Shown: piece after piece, positions 43,836 to 52,202 of the stretch
Numbering within the stretch: the first letter of the stretch is position 1
Layout: every line of letters starts with the position of its first letter
From: Candidatus Gastranaerophilales bacterium
GTDB taxonomy: Bacteria > Cyanobacteriota > Vampirovibrionia > Gastranaerophilales > Gastranaerophilaceae
Direction of reading: 5' to 3'
Assembly (NCBI GenBank): GCA_944324365.1
Contig: CALUWA010000003.1
Span: forward strand, 1 to 64,000
DNA: 64,000 nucleotides
Position numbers and translations under genes: made by a program
The notes under the pieces: generated by a model
What the model was told of the DNA's origin: nothing
The model's database searches: none
Seen by the model: only the letters and a program-made list of their open reading frames with translations

Positions 43836-46800
43836 ATAGGTCACCGAATGTAGTCGGTGTTTCAAAGAAGTTAATATTTAACAACTCTGAATCAATATCG
43901 GAAAGTGTTCTCTTTGGAGCAGACTTTCTCAAATCGTCCATATCTGTCATTAAATCAACTTCGGCACCGTCTTTCTTCGCTACCGTAATATCCAAACCGA
44001 TACTTTGCAATTCTCTTACAAGTACCTTGAATGACTCAGGAATACCCGGTCTTGGAATATTATCACCTTTAACAATTGCTTCGTAAGCTCTGTTACGTCC
44101 GTTTACATCATCGGATTTGATAGTTAACATTTCCTGTAATGTATAAGCCGCACCGTAAGCTTCTAAAGCCCAAACTTCCATCTCACCGAATCTTTGGCCG
44201 CCGAATTGGGCTTTACCGCCTAACGGCTGTTGTGTTACGAGTGAGTAAGGACCTGTAGATCTTGCGTGAATCTTATCATCAACAAGGTGAACAAGTTTAA
44301 GGATATATGAAAGGCCTACAGCAACAGGTCTGTCAAACGGTTCACCGGTTCTGCCGTCAATCAGTGTAACCTTACCGTCTTCGTTAACCCAGTCGCAGCC
44401 TGATTCTTTTATACCTTTAAGAAGTTCTGCTTTTGTTGCTTTTTCTGAGGTATTTTCACCGTATCTTTCATCGAATGAAGGAGCCTCGTAGTAATTTCCT
44501 GTCAAGTACGCAGCCAAACCGAGAAGCAATTCGTAAGTTTGACCAACGTTCATACGGGAAGGAACACCAAGAGGGTTCAATACGATATCAATCGGAGTAC
44601 CGTTCGGCAAGAACGGCATATCTTCTCTAGGAAGAATTCTTGATACGATACCTTTGTTACCGTGACGTCCTGAAAGTTTATCACCAACTGAAACTTTACG
44701 TTTTTGAGCGATGTAAACTCTGATTACTGTATTTGCGCCAGGCGGTAGTTCATCTCCTTTTTCTCTGTCAAATACCTTAACGTCGAGTACTCTTCCGCCT
44801 TCTCCGTGAGGAACTCTCAATGAATTGTCTTTAACATCTCTTGCTTTTTCAGCAAAGATTGCTCTTAACAATTTTTCTTCCGGCGGATGTTCGGATTCAC
44901 CTTTAGGTGTAACTTTACCTACCAAAATATCATCAGCGTAAACTCTTGCACCGATACGAACAATACCGCGTTCATCCAAGTGTCTTAAAGCGTCTTCGGA
45001 AACATTCGGAATTTCACGTGTAATTTCTTCCGGTCCAAGTTTTGTCTGACGTGCGTCTATTTCTAATTTTTCGATGTGGATAGATGTAAAGATATCATCG
45101 TGAACACATCTTTCAGAAATCAAAATCGCATCTTCGAAGTTATAACCTTCCCAAGGCATATACGCAACTAAAACGTTTTTACCCAAAGAAAGTTCTCCGC
45201 AGTTAGTTGAAGCACCGTCGGCAATAATGTCGCCTGCGTGAACTTCGTCGCCTTTTCTTACGATTGGTTTCTGATTTATACAAGTATCCTGGTTACTTCT
45301 TAAATATTTAACCAACGGATAAATATGCGGTTTATTTTGTTTATCTCTGATAACGATTTCTTCGCCGACAACTCTTTCAACAACACCGTCAACATCAGAA
45401 ACGATTACCATACCGGAATCTTTTGCGGCACGGGCTTCCATACCGGTACCAACAACAGGTCTGTCGGTAATCAAAAGCGGTACGGATTGACGCTGCATGT
45501 TTGATCCCATCAATGCACGGTTAGCGTCATCGTGTTCAATGAACGGAATAAGAGATGTCGCAACTGAGATAATTTGAATTGGGGAAACACCCACAAAGTC
45601 AACCTTGCTTGATTGATCCATTGTAAATTCGGATCTGTAACGAACCGGAACATATTCATCTTTGAAAGTGTTATCCGGATTTAACTGAACGTCTGCAGGC
45701 GCACAACGATAGTTTTCGTCTTCGTCTGCTGTCATGTAAACAACTTCATCCGTTACCTTGCCGTCTTTTACTACGAAGAACGGAGCTTCAATAAAGCCGT
45801 AATCGTTAACTTTTGCGTGTGTTGCCAATGAACCTATCAAACCTGCGTTAGGACCTTCCGGAGTTTCAATAGGACAAATACGTCCGTAGTGGGAAGGATG
45901 GATGTCACGAACAGCAAATCCTGCTCTTTCTCTCATCAAACCGCCAGGTCCCAATGCTGAAATACGTCTTTTGTGAGTTAATTCAGCAAGCGGGTTAATC
46001 TGATCCATAAATTGTGACAACTGTGAACTTCCGAAGAATTCTTTCAAAGAAGCCACCAAAGGTTTTGTGTTCAACAAGTTCAGCGGAGTCAAAGTTTCTG
46101 AATCCTGAAGAGTCATTCTTTCTTTGACAATTCTTTCAATTCTTGACAAACCTACTCTGAACTGGTTCTGAAGCAATTCGCCCACTGAACGTATTCTTCT
46201 GTTTCCTAAGTGGTCGATATCATCAACAGTTCCTTCGTCGTATGTCAAATTGATTAAGTATTCAATTGATGCAACGATATCTTGAACAGTCAATGTTCTT
46301 TGGTTTTTCGGAATATTCAAGTTTAATTTTTTATTTAATTTATAGCGGCCTACACGACCGATATCATATTTTTTCTCATCAAAGAAACGGGCTTCCAAAA
46401 TCTGTCTGCCGCCCTGAGGAGAAGCAGGATCGCCCGGTCTTAATTTTTTATAAACTTCAATTAAAGCATCATCAGTTGTTTCGGCTGTATCTTTGTCCAA
46501 AGTTTTCTTTAAGAAATCAAAGTGAGTGAACAAAGATTCCATTTCTGAAACAGTGATACCCATAGCTTTCAACAATGTTGTAGCCAAAATTTTTCTGTTT
46601 TTGTCGATTTTAACGTAGATTAAATCGTTTGAATCTGTTTCAATTTTCAACCAAGCACCGCGGTTAGGTATCATGGTTGCGTTGTATAAACGTTTTCCTG
46701 CAGGGGAAATTTCACGTTTGAAGTAAACACCAGGAGAACGAACGATTTGGGAAACGATAACACGTTCCGCACCGTTTACGATGAAAGTACCCTTGTCAGT

Positions 46801-47151
46801 CATTGTAGGGATATCACCGATGTAAACTTCCTGTTCTTTAATTTCACCGCTGTCACGGTTAACTAATCTAATCATAACGCGAAGCTGTTTTGCATAAGTT
46901 GCGTCATGGATTCTTGCTTCTTCGACTGTATATTTAGCGTTGTCGAAGGTATAATTCGGCAAAAAGTGCAATTCAAGTCTTCCGGTGTAGTCTTTAATAG
47001 GTGAAAAAGAAAGCAATTCTTCTTTCAAACCTTCTTTTAAGAACCACTCAAAAGATTTTTTTTGCACCTCAATAAGGTCCGGTAAATCATCCAAACGAGT
47101 ATGCGGTATACCCATAGGAGTTACTCTTTTAGCTATTTTTGTCTTAGACAT
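43834..47151 (-). CDS. rpoB: RNA polymerase beta subunit
   Basis: This 1,105-residue protein is the beta subunit, with the catalytic and rifampicin-binding region [31 protein letters not shown] and [16 protein letters not shown]. The E. coli equivalents of rifampicin contacts D516, H526 and S531 are unchanged; the position of N518 is Ile. The gene has the usual C-terminal segment ([30 protein letters not shown]). The ribosomal protein genes rplJ and rplL are not upstream. A long leader of about 205 bases precedes the start. Confidence 0.98.
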   Translation of the reverse strand: MSKTKIAKRVTPMGIPHTRLDDLPDLIEVQKKSFEWFLKEGLKEELLSFSPIKDYTGRLELHFLPNYTFDNAKYTVEEARIHDATYAKQLRVMIRLVNRDSGEIKEQEVYIGDIPTMTDKGTFIVNGAERVIVSQIVRSPGVYFKREISPAGKRLYNATMIPNRGAWLKIETDSNDLIYVKIDKNRKILATTLLKAMGITVSEMESLFTHFDFLKKTLDKDTAETTDDALIEVYKKLRPGDPASPQGGRQILEARFFDEKKYDIGRVGRYKLNKKLNLNIPKNQRTLTVQDIVASIEYLINLTYDEGTVDDIDHLGNRRIRSVGELLQNQFRVGLSRIERIVKERMTLQDSETLTPLNLLNTKPLVASLKEFFGSSQLSQFMDQINPLAELTHKRRISALGPGGLMRERAGFAVRDIHPSHYGRICPIETPEGPNAGLIGSLATHAKVNDYGFIEAPFFVVKDGKVTDEVVYMTADEDENYRCAPADVQLNPDNTFKDEYVPVRYRSEFTMDQSSKVDFVGVSPIQIISVATSLIPFIEHDDANRALMGSNMQRQSVPLLITDRPVVGTGMEARAAKDSGMVIVSDVDGVVERVVGEEIVIRDKQNKPHIYPLVKYLRSNQDTCINQKPIVRKGDEVHAGDIIADGASTNCGELSLGKNVLVAYMPWEGYNFEDAILISERCVHDDIFTSIHIEKLEIDARQTKLGPEEITREIPNVSEDALRHLDERGIVRIGARVYADDILVGKVTPKGESEHPPEEKLLRAIFAEKARDVKDNSLRVPHGEGGRVLDVKVFDREKGDELPPGANTVIRVYIAQKRKVSVGDKLSGRHGNKGIVSRILPREDMPFLPNGTPIDIVLNPLGVPSRMNVGQTYELLLGLAAYLTGNYYEAPSFDERYGENTSEKATKAELLKGIKESGCDWVNEDGKVTLIDGRTGEPFDRPVAVGLSYILKLVHLVDDKIHARSTGPYSLVTQQPLGGKAQFGGQRFGEMEVWALEAYGAAYTLQEMLTIKSDDVNGRNRAYEAIVKGDNIPRPGIPESFKVLVRELQSIGLDITVAKKDGAEVDLMTDMDDLRKSAPKRTLSDIDSELLNINFFETPTTFGDL

Positions 47152-47356
47152 TAAATCACCTCGTTAAATAAATGGTGTACGTACTATAAAAAATGGTTTT
47201 CTAAATTCTAACTTAAGGCTGTTAACCTTTTATCTCTTAAAACTTAAATTCCAATGAAAAGTTTTGGTATTAAACGGTTTCAGGGTGATAAACTTTTTTA
47301 TAAATTTCGGAGTTTCCAAATATGGGCACACTTACTCCTACTTTAATTTTGCATGT
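47152..47356 (-). other. rpoB 5' leader region
   Basis: This untranslated stretch is AT-rich and has no credible gene. Leader lengths like this often hold regulation of RNA polymerase genes, but no conserved motif was recognised here. Confidence 0.4.
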
Positions 47357-47362
47357 TCTTAA

Positions 47363-47391
47363 ATCATATTCTTAACAAAATTCGTAGTCAA
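47363..47391 (-). promoter_or_regulatory. rpoB operon promoter
   Basis: On the minus strand TTGACT (47386-47391) and TATGAT (47363-47368) are separated by exactly 17 bases. It is the best promoter in the 405-base gap upstream of rpoB, and would give a leader of about 205 bases. Confidence 0.65.
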
Positions 47392-47512
47392 GAAAATTTC
47401 TCATATAATAATATGAAATGTTAAATTTTCTTTACATTTTTTAAAATTGTCTGAAACTATTGCAGGATGAAGCATATCACATTAAGTGATGGGGTTTGTA
47501 TTGATAATAGAT

Positions 47513-47552
47513 AAAAAGCTGAAAATGCTGTTATAAGCAATTTTCAGCTTTC
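47513..47552 (-). terminator. Terminator of the prepilin-like gene
   Basis: A stem of about 15 pairs (AAAGCTGAAAAT...ATTTTCAGCTTT, with a small bulge) is followed on the minus strand by TTTTTATC. It lies just after the prepilin stop. Confidence 0.8.
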
Positions 47553-47556
47553 AACT

Positions 47557-48314
47557 CTAAAACCATGGATAGTCGTCTTTAATTTCCCAACCATCATATT
47601 CAATTAATGCGGAACAGCCACCGCCCATGTGATCTGCAGTATGATTTTTGCAAAGCTCTAACAACCTGTCTCTGTCTTTCACCCTATAAGTTCCATTGCT
47701 GCCCGTATAAAACCTTGAACTTTTTCCGTTCGTAGTTGATATAACAAAAGAAAATTGATCTTTGTCCTCTTCATTTGGCTTGCCTAAACAGTTGTAATCA
47801 TACATGATATGTATCATACTGCCATATTCGCTAACTCCTCCAAAGAACATTGTAAAACAACTTCCGTCACTGAATATATAAATTGACTGTTTTTGTTGAG
47901 TATTGCTTGTTGGAAATAATGTTTTTCCAATACTCTCACATTTTGGATCACTAATATCACACTCTTTTATTCCAGTCAAATATGGAAAAATATATTTTTG
48001 TATATATGCCGAAACAAATTTATCTTTTTCTTCATCTTGTGCTGTTGGAGTAATCCAATATTCTGAAGGGCCATTATCAATGGTTGACACATTTATGGCA
48101 TTTTGCATTGTTGATGAAAATTTTTGCAATCTGACGCAAATTTCTTTTTTTCTGTAATGACCAATTAACATTGGCAGTGTTATTGCTGCAATAATTCCTA
48201 TAATACCCAGGGTAATTAAAACCTCCGCAAGTGTAAATCCTTTCCAAAAGCCATTATTCGAAGAGGCTAGCCCCCCCCCCTCTCGAAAGTATTACTATTA
48301 TTGAGTTTTAGCAT
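47557..48314 (-). CDS. Type IV prepilin-like protein, frame broken at a poly-G tract (phase OFF)
   Basis: The open frame running from an internal ATG at 48171 starts in mid-protein (MLIGHYRKKE). In the same frame upstream lies the classical prepilin segment KGFTLAEVLITLGIIGIIAAITLP, but no start codon. An ATG at 48314 with an excellent AGGAGG ribosome binding site starts a leader (MLKLNNSNTFER) that runs into ten consecutive G residues. With ten, the frame hits TAG just after the tract. With eight or eleven, it joins the pilin frame as ...GGGLASSNNGFWKGFTLAEV. The mature part has four or more Cys and a C-terminal GCSALIEYDGWEI typical of pseudopilins. Phase variation is the likely explanation; an assembly error is the alternative. 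Confidence 0.75.
48271..48280 (-). repeat. Ten-base poly-C (coding strand poly-G) tract
   Basis: The ten-base homopolymer lies 32 bases after the ATG at 48314. Slipped-strand copying at such tracts changes the reading frame. It is the only long G/C homopolymer noticed in this AT-rich window. Confidence 0.9.
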
Positions 48315-48518
48315 ATATACCTCCTATTTTTCTGCTAACATACATAATTATACATGTGTTTATTGATTTTTTCAACTTCTTGAGAGTTTGAATTTATATG
48401 GAGAGGTTAATAAAAAAAATTTAATAATTTTGGTAATGTATAAACAACGCTTTTTATATAAATTGATTGTAAGAAGCTGCCTGTTGTGGTATTATTTATA
48501 AAAAATACCGGAGTAATT

Positions 48519-48917
48519 ATGTCGAGATTAACTGAAAGAATTGAAAATTTTAACCGTGTATTTGCTTTGTTTATGAATATGCAAAAAAACTATATTAGTG
48601 ATAGAAAAAATGACAGTAATAAACTGGCGCTTACGCAGAGTTTTGAAATAACTTTTGAATTAGGCTGGAAAATTTTAAAAGACTATTTATACACCAAGGA
48701 TATAGAAGTTTTTACGCCGAGAGATGCTGTCAAATCTGCATTTGAAGCTAATATTCTTCCTTCCGCGCAAATATGGATTGATATGGCGAAGGATAGGAAT
48801 GCAAGTTCACACGAATACAATATGGATAAAATTGACTTGATGCTGGAAAGAATAAGTACTGTATATTTCGATGAATTATTCAGATTTCAAAAAAGTTTAA
48901 GGGATTTTAATGAGTAA
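48519..48917 (+). CDS. HEPN-type protein (nucleotidyltransferase substrate-binding family)
   Basis: This protein of about 132 residues belongs to the HI0074-like family. It is all-helical and carries the HEPN RNase motif R-x4-H in DRNASSHEYN, near the C-terminus. HEPN proteins of this pair usually act as toxins that cut RNA. The ATG at 48519 is chosen because GGAG lies six bases upstream (an ATG at 48486 lacks a site). It overlaps the following gene by 8 bases. Together they form an MNT/HEPN toxin-antitoxin or substrate-modification pair. Confidence 0.85.
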   Translation: MSRLTERIENFNRVFALFMNMQKNYISDRKNDSNKLALTQSFEITFELGWKILKDYLYTKDIEVFTPRDAVKSAFEANILPSAQIWIDMAKDRNASSHEYNMDKIDLMLERISTVYFDELFRFQKSLRDFNE

Positions 48918-49218
48918 TTTTGGGCTGCCAGAGAGGACAATCCAAGAACTATTGGATTATTTTTCAAACAAAGAAGATATTGAAAAAGTTTTAATCTTCG
49001 GATCCAGAGCAAAGGGTACGTGCAGAACCGGATCCGATATTGATTTTGCAATTTTTACCGATAATCATAAAGACTTCCACAGGATTTCCGGAGAATTGGA
49101 TGAGCTGCCAACTCCATACAAGTTTGATGTAATAGATTATAAATTGCTTACGCATGAAGGTATGAAAAGAAGTATTGATAACGACGGCCTGATTTTTTAC
49201 TTAAAAAAAACTAGCTGA
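48910..49218 (+). CDS. MNT-type minimal nucleotidyltransferase (antitoxin)
   Basis: The 102-residue protein has the nucleotidyltransferase signature GSRAKGTCRTGSDIDFAIF, with the metal-binding DxD in SDIDF, and ends before any further domain, so it is a minimal nucleotidyltransferase. In related systems MNT adds AMP to the HEPN toxin and silences it. The 8-base overlap with the HEPN gene points to cotranslation. No further partner is near. Confidence 0.88.
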   Translation: MSNFGLPERTIQELLDYFSNKEDIEKVLIFGSRAKGTCRTGSDIDFAIFTDNHKDFHRISGELDELPTPYKFDVIDYKLLTHEGMKRSIDNDGLIFYLKKTS

Positions 49219-49269
49219 AATTATTGCTATTAAAGCTTTTGTGTCAAAATTTCCAATCAATAATATTTA

Positions 49270-49278
49270 TGCTATAAT
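49270..49278 (+). promoter_or_regulatory. Extended -10 promoter
   Basis: TGCTATAAT is a perfect extended -10 about 20 bases before the start of the secreted protein gene. It supports independent expression. Confidence 0.5.
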
Positions 49279-49297
49279 CTATTAAAAAAGGAGTGTT

Positions 49298-49909
49298 ATG
49301 AAAAAGTTTTGTGTAGTAATTGCAATAGTTTTGGCCTGTTTAACGGGTAGTGTATATGCGGAGGAAACTAAAACCCTCACCGCAGGTGTTGAATTTAACT
49401 GGGTTAATATGCTTCAATTCCAAAGGGATGAAGCTATTGAACATTACAAACAGGCAATTTTCAGTAATGAAGATGTAAAATCTATCAAGAAAAAAGAATT
49501 TCGTAAGACTTACGAGGATTTTTTGAAAGATGAAAAGCAAAAAACTCATTACAGATTAATTTCAAACGGTGCAACCGAAACTAAAGAAGCAAGTTTATGT
49601 GGTTTTTTCATTAACGATGATATTTTATACAGTTATGCTATACAATACAAAGATAATCCGCGGTTTGTTTATTATTATACGGCATTCGGTAAACTTGCTT
49701 ATGTAGATATTTCGTCAGAAAAATATCCGGAATACCCTTATTACTCAAGGCAGTATCGGGCGAATGGAAAACTTTCCGGAGCAATATATTTTGTGTCAAA
49801 AGATCTTCAATATGTTTATGAACCGGACGGAAAATTTAAGGGAGTCTGGTATAAGGAAAAAATGTTTGACAGAAACGCAAAACAAATACTTACACGAAAC
49901 AATTGGTAA
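49298..49909 (+). CDS. Secreted hypothetical protein
   Basis: A signal peptide (MKKFCVVIAIVLACLTGSVYA) precedes a 180-residue soluble protein. Repeated aromatic/glycine phrases near the C-terminus (RANGKLSGAIYF, EPDGKFKGVWY) resemble MORN- or YwqK-like repeats. It is therefore likely periplasmic or outer membrane-associated. An AAAAGGAG ribosome binding site is present. No function can be assigned. Confidence 0.8.
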   Translation: MKKFCVVIAIVLACLTGSVYAEETKTLTAGVEFNWVNMLQFQRDEAIEHYKQAIFSNEDVKSIKKKEFRKTYEDFLKDEKQKTHYRLISNGATETKEASLCGFFINDDILYSYAIQYKDNPRFVYYYTAFGKLAYVDISSEKYPEYPYYSRQYRANGKLSGAIYFVSKDLQYVYEPDGKFKGVWYKEKMFDRNAKQILTRNNW

Positions 49910-49987
49910 GGTGCCTGAGTCACGACAATATGGCACTGCGCTGTGTAAAACGCGCAAGAGATAATATGCAGAAAAGGAAATAATCAA

Positions 49988-51007
49988 ATGACAAGAAAAC
50001 CAAACATTGCAATACTTGGAGCAACAGGAGTTGTCGGAAGAGAAATTTTAAAAGTTATGGACGAACTTAAAGTTCCGTTTAATGAAATAAAGTTCTTATC
50101 AAGTGCGAAAAGTGCGGGAACTAAAATCGAATTTCAGGGAAAAGAGTATACCGTAGAAGAAGCAAAGCCTGAAAGTTTTGACGGAATAAATATTGTGCTT
50201 GCTTCTGCGGGAGGTTCGACTTCACAAAAATTTGCTCCGGAAATTGTTAAACGCGGCGGGGTTCTCATTGATAATTCAAGTGCTTTCAGGATGGATAAGG
50301 ATGTCCCGCTAGTTATTGCGTATGTTAATGATGAAGATTTAAGAAATCATAAAGGAATTATTGCAAACCCTAACTGCTCAACTTCGCAATTGATGCTGGT
50401 TTTGAAACCTCTGCATGAAAAAGCTGTAATAAAAAGGCTTCTTGTCTCAACTTACCAGGCGGTGTCGGGAGCCGGACTTGCTGCAATTAATGAGTTAACG
50501 GAAGATACAAAAGCACGCCTTGAAGGAAAGGATTTTGAAAACAAAGCTTTCAAAAAACCAATCTCTTTCAATGTAATTCCGCAGATTGATGTGTTTACTG
50601 AAAATGGTTACACAAAAGAAGAAATGAAAGTTGTGAATGAAACTAAGAAAATTCTTCATCTTCCGCAGGATTTGCCGATTTCATGCACTGCCGCGAGAGT
50701 TCCTGTGTTTAACGGGCATTCGGAAGCCGTAGATATAGAATTTGAAAAAGAAATAAGTCCGGATGATGTAAGAGAAATTTTGAAAAATTCGTTTGGGGTT
50801 AAAGTTATAGATAACCCTGCAAACTTTGAATATCCGACAACACGCGACGCGTCAGGAGTAAATCCGGTTTTTGTCGGAAGAATCAGAAAGAACCTTGCAT
50901 TCAAAAACGGGATATCGCTCTGGTGTGTGGCGGATAATCTTAGAATTGGCGCAGCTTTAAACACTGTTCGTATATGCCAAAAAGTTATAGAAATGCAGCT
51001 TTATTAG
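49988..51007 (+). CDS. asd: Aspartate-semialdehyde dehydrogenase
   Basis: Asd reduces aspartyl phosphate to the semialdehyde, feeding lysine/diaminopimelate, threonine and methionine synthesis. The 339-residue protein has the N-terminal GATGVVGREI nucleotide loop, the active-site cysteine in NPNCSTSQ, and the conserved FNGHSE with its histidine. It is a typical bacterial enzyme. dapB of the same pathway lies 46 kb upstream in this window. Confidence 0.97.
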   Translation: MTRKPNIAILGATGVVGREILKVMDELKVPFNEIKFLSSAKSAGTKIEFQGKEYTVEEAKPESFDGINIVLASAGGSTSQKFAPEIVKRGGVLIDNSSAFRMDKDVPLVIAYVNDEDLRNHKGIIANPNCSTSQLMLVLKPLHEKAVIKRLLVSTYQAVSGAGLAAINELTEDTKARLEGKDFENKAFKKPISFNVIPQIDVFTENGYTKEEMKVVNETKKILHLPQDLPISCTAARVPVFNGHSEAVDIEFEKEISPDDVREILKNSFGVKVIDNPANFEYPTTRDASGVNPVFVGRIRKNLAFKNGISLWCVADNLRIGAALNTVRICQKVIEMQLY

Positions 51008-51074
51008 TTAATAAATATTAACAATTATACTTTTGGGGGCAATTTTAACTGTTCATTGACTTTATAAGGGTACT

Positions 51075-51344
51075 ATGAACGGAATAAATTGCAGCGTAAA
51101 TTTTACAGGTTATATAAAAGCTTCTGACCTTAAGGGGCGAATTCCGACAAGATATGATGACATTATGAAAGAAATTGCTCTTGCCGGAGAAGATATGTAT
51201 TACAAAGAAAACGAAGTTTTGCACAGCAATCCGAATGAAACATATAATCTTGGGGAAAAGTTTAAAGACACATTTTTGAAGCTTAAAGCTTCTCTTAATA
51301 ATTCGCAACAAAAGCCTCGAAAAAAAGCAATTTCCATAAAATAA
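51075..51344 (+). CDS. Hypothetical protein with N-terminal FTG motif
   Basis: No family was recognised. The 89-residue protein starts MNGINCSVNFTGYIKASD, an N-terminus with an FxG motif like those of other unknown proteins here. The rest is charged and probably helical, with a Lys-rich end. AAGGG lies before the ATG. It is followed by another small gene and a terminator, so the two may be cotranscribed. Confidence 0.65.
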   Translation: MNGINCSVNFTGYIKASDLKGRIPTRYDDIMKEIALAGEDMYYKENEVLHSNPNETYNLGEKFKDTFLKLKASLNNSQQKPRKKAISIK

Positions 51345-51385
51345 AATCCTTTATATATACAGAGGAATTATAAGGGGGATTAATT

Positions 51386-51538
51386 ATGGAACAAAAAAAT
51401 CTTGAAACTGTTGTGAAAAATTCAGGGAAAAAGTTAAGTTTTTTGGAATGGTTGTTTTTAAAGCATCCGCACAGTATTTATCTGGATGTCCCAAGAACAT
51501 CGTTTGACTATTTAAATGACACGGTTCAAACCGCATAA
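51386..51538 (+). CDS. Small hypothetical protein (50 residues)
   Basis: No family was recognised. It begins MEQKNLETVVKNSGKK and ends YLNDTVQTA. AAGGGGG lies about eight bases before the ATG, and a terminator begins two bases after the stop. The middle (LSFLEWLFLKHPHSIYL) could form an amphipathic or membrane-active helix. It is supported as a real gene by the flanking signals. Confidence 0.55.
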   Translation: MEQKNLETVVKNSGKKLSFLEWLFLKHPHSIYLDVPRTSFDYLNDTVQTA

Positions 51539-51540
51539 CA

Positions 51541-51568
51541 AAAATCCGCTAGTAATAGCGGATTTTTT
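51541..51568 (+). terminator. Rho-independent terminator
   Basis: An 11-bp stem AAAATCCGCTA (51541-51551) / TAGCGGATTTT (51556-51566) with a four-base loop is followed by T residues. Confidence 0.9.
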
Positions 51569-51643
51569 ATTACTTTTTGTAAAAAGCATTATGTTTTCCG
51601 GCGTTTTTTCGGTAAAATTATTTCAAACTCAAAGGAAATTGTT

Positions 51644-52114
51644 ATGGGAAAAGTTATAAGAAGAGAAGAAATTAAAAAACTTATTGATACTTTGCACAGT
51701 GAGGGTAAAACTGTTGTTGCTACAAACGGCTGTTTTGATATATTACATATCGGGCATGTGAGATACCTGCAAAAGACAAAAAGTTTTGCGGATGTTTCAA
51801 TAGTTCTTTTAAATTCCGATAAATCAGTTAAGAGTATCAAAGGCCCGACCCGTCCAATTAATAATGAAAATGATCGGGCGGAAATACTTTGTGCGCTTTC
51901 CTGTGTCGATTATGTGGTTTTATTTGACGAAGATAGTCCGCGTAATCTTTTGGACGAAATGAAACCCGATGTTTATACAAAAGGGGCCGATTACACGATG
52001 GAAACCCTCCCGGAAGCGGATATTATGATAAAAAACGGCATACGCGTGGAATTTATAAGTTTTGTGGAAGGAAAATCCACTACGAATATTATTAATCAAA
52101 TTAATCATCATTAA
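51644..52114 (+). CDS. rfaE2: ADP-heptose synthase adenylyltransferase domain (RfaE2/HldE-C type)
   Basis: The 156-residue protein adenylates D-glycero-beta-D-manno-heptose 1-phosphate to make the LPS core precursor. It has the nucleotidyltransferase signature TNGCFDILHIGHVRYL and the usual ending GKSTTNIINQI. It is the separate adenylyltransferase (RfaE2 form); the kinase domain is not fused. This supports a heptose-containing LPS. Confidence 0.93.
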   Translation: MGKVIRREEIKKLIDTLHSEGKTVVATNGCFDILHIGHVRYLQKTKSFADVSIVLLNSDKSVKSIKGPTRPINNENDRAEILCALSCVDYVVLFDEDSPRNLLDEMKPDVYTKGADYTMETLPEADIMIKNGIRVEFISFVEGKSTTNIINQINHH

Positions 52115-52202
52115 AATTTGTTACAACTGCGGAAAAATTTCTAAAGATTTATGTTCTTTGTACCGATAGCCCTGATATATATCTTAAGCTAAGAGGTTAG
52201 AA

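Noticed and set aside
47152..47556. Fifteen-residue plus-strand frame near 47468
   Set aside because: Its supposed ribosome binding site touches the ATG, and nothing else supports it.
49905..49987. Short inverted pairs (GTGCC/GGCAC, GCGC/GCGC) before asd
   Set aside because: The pairs are short and only loosely like the repeat at the left edge; evidence is too thin to call a repeat.
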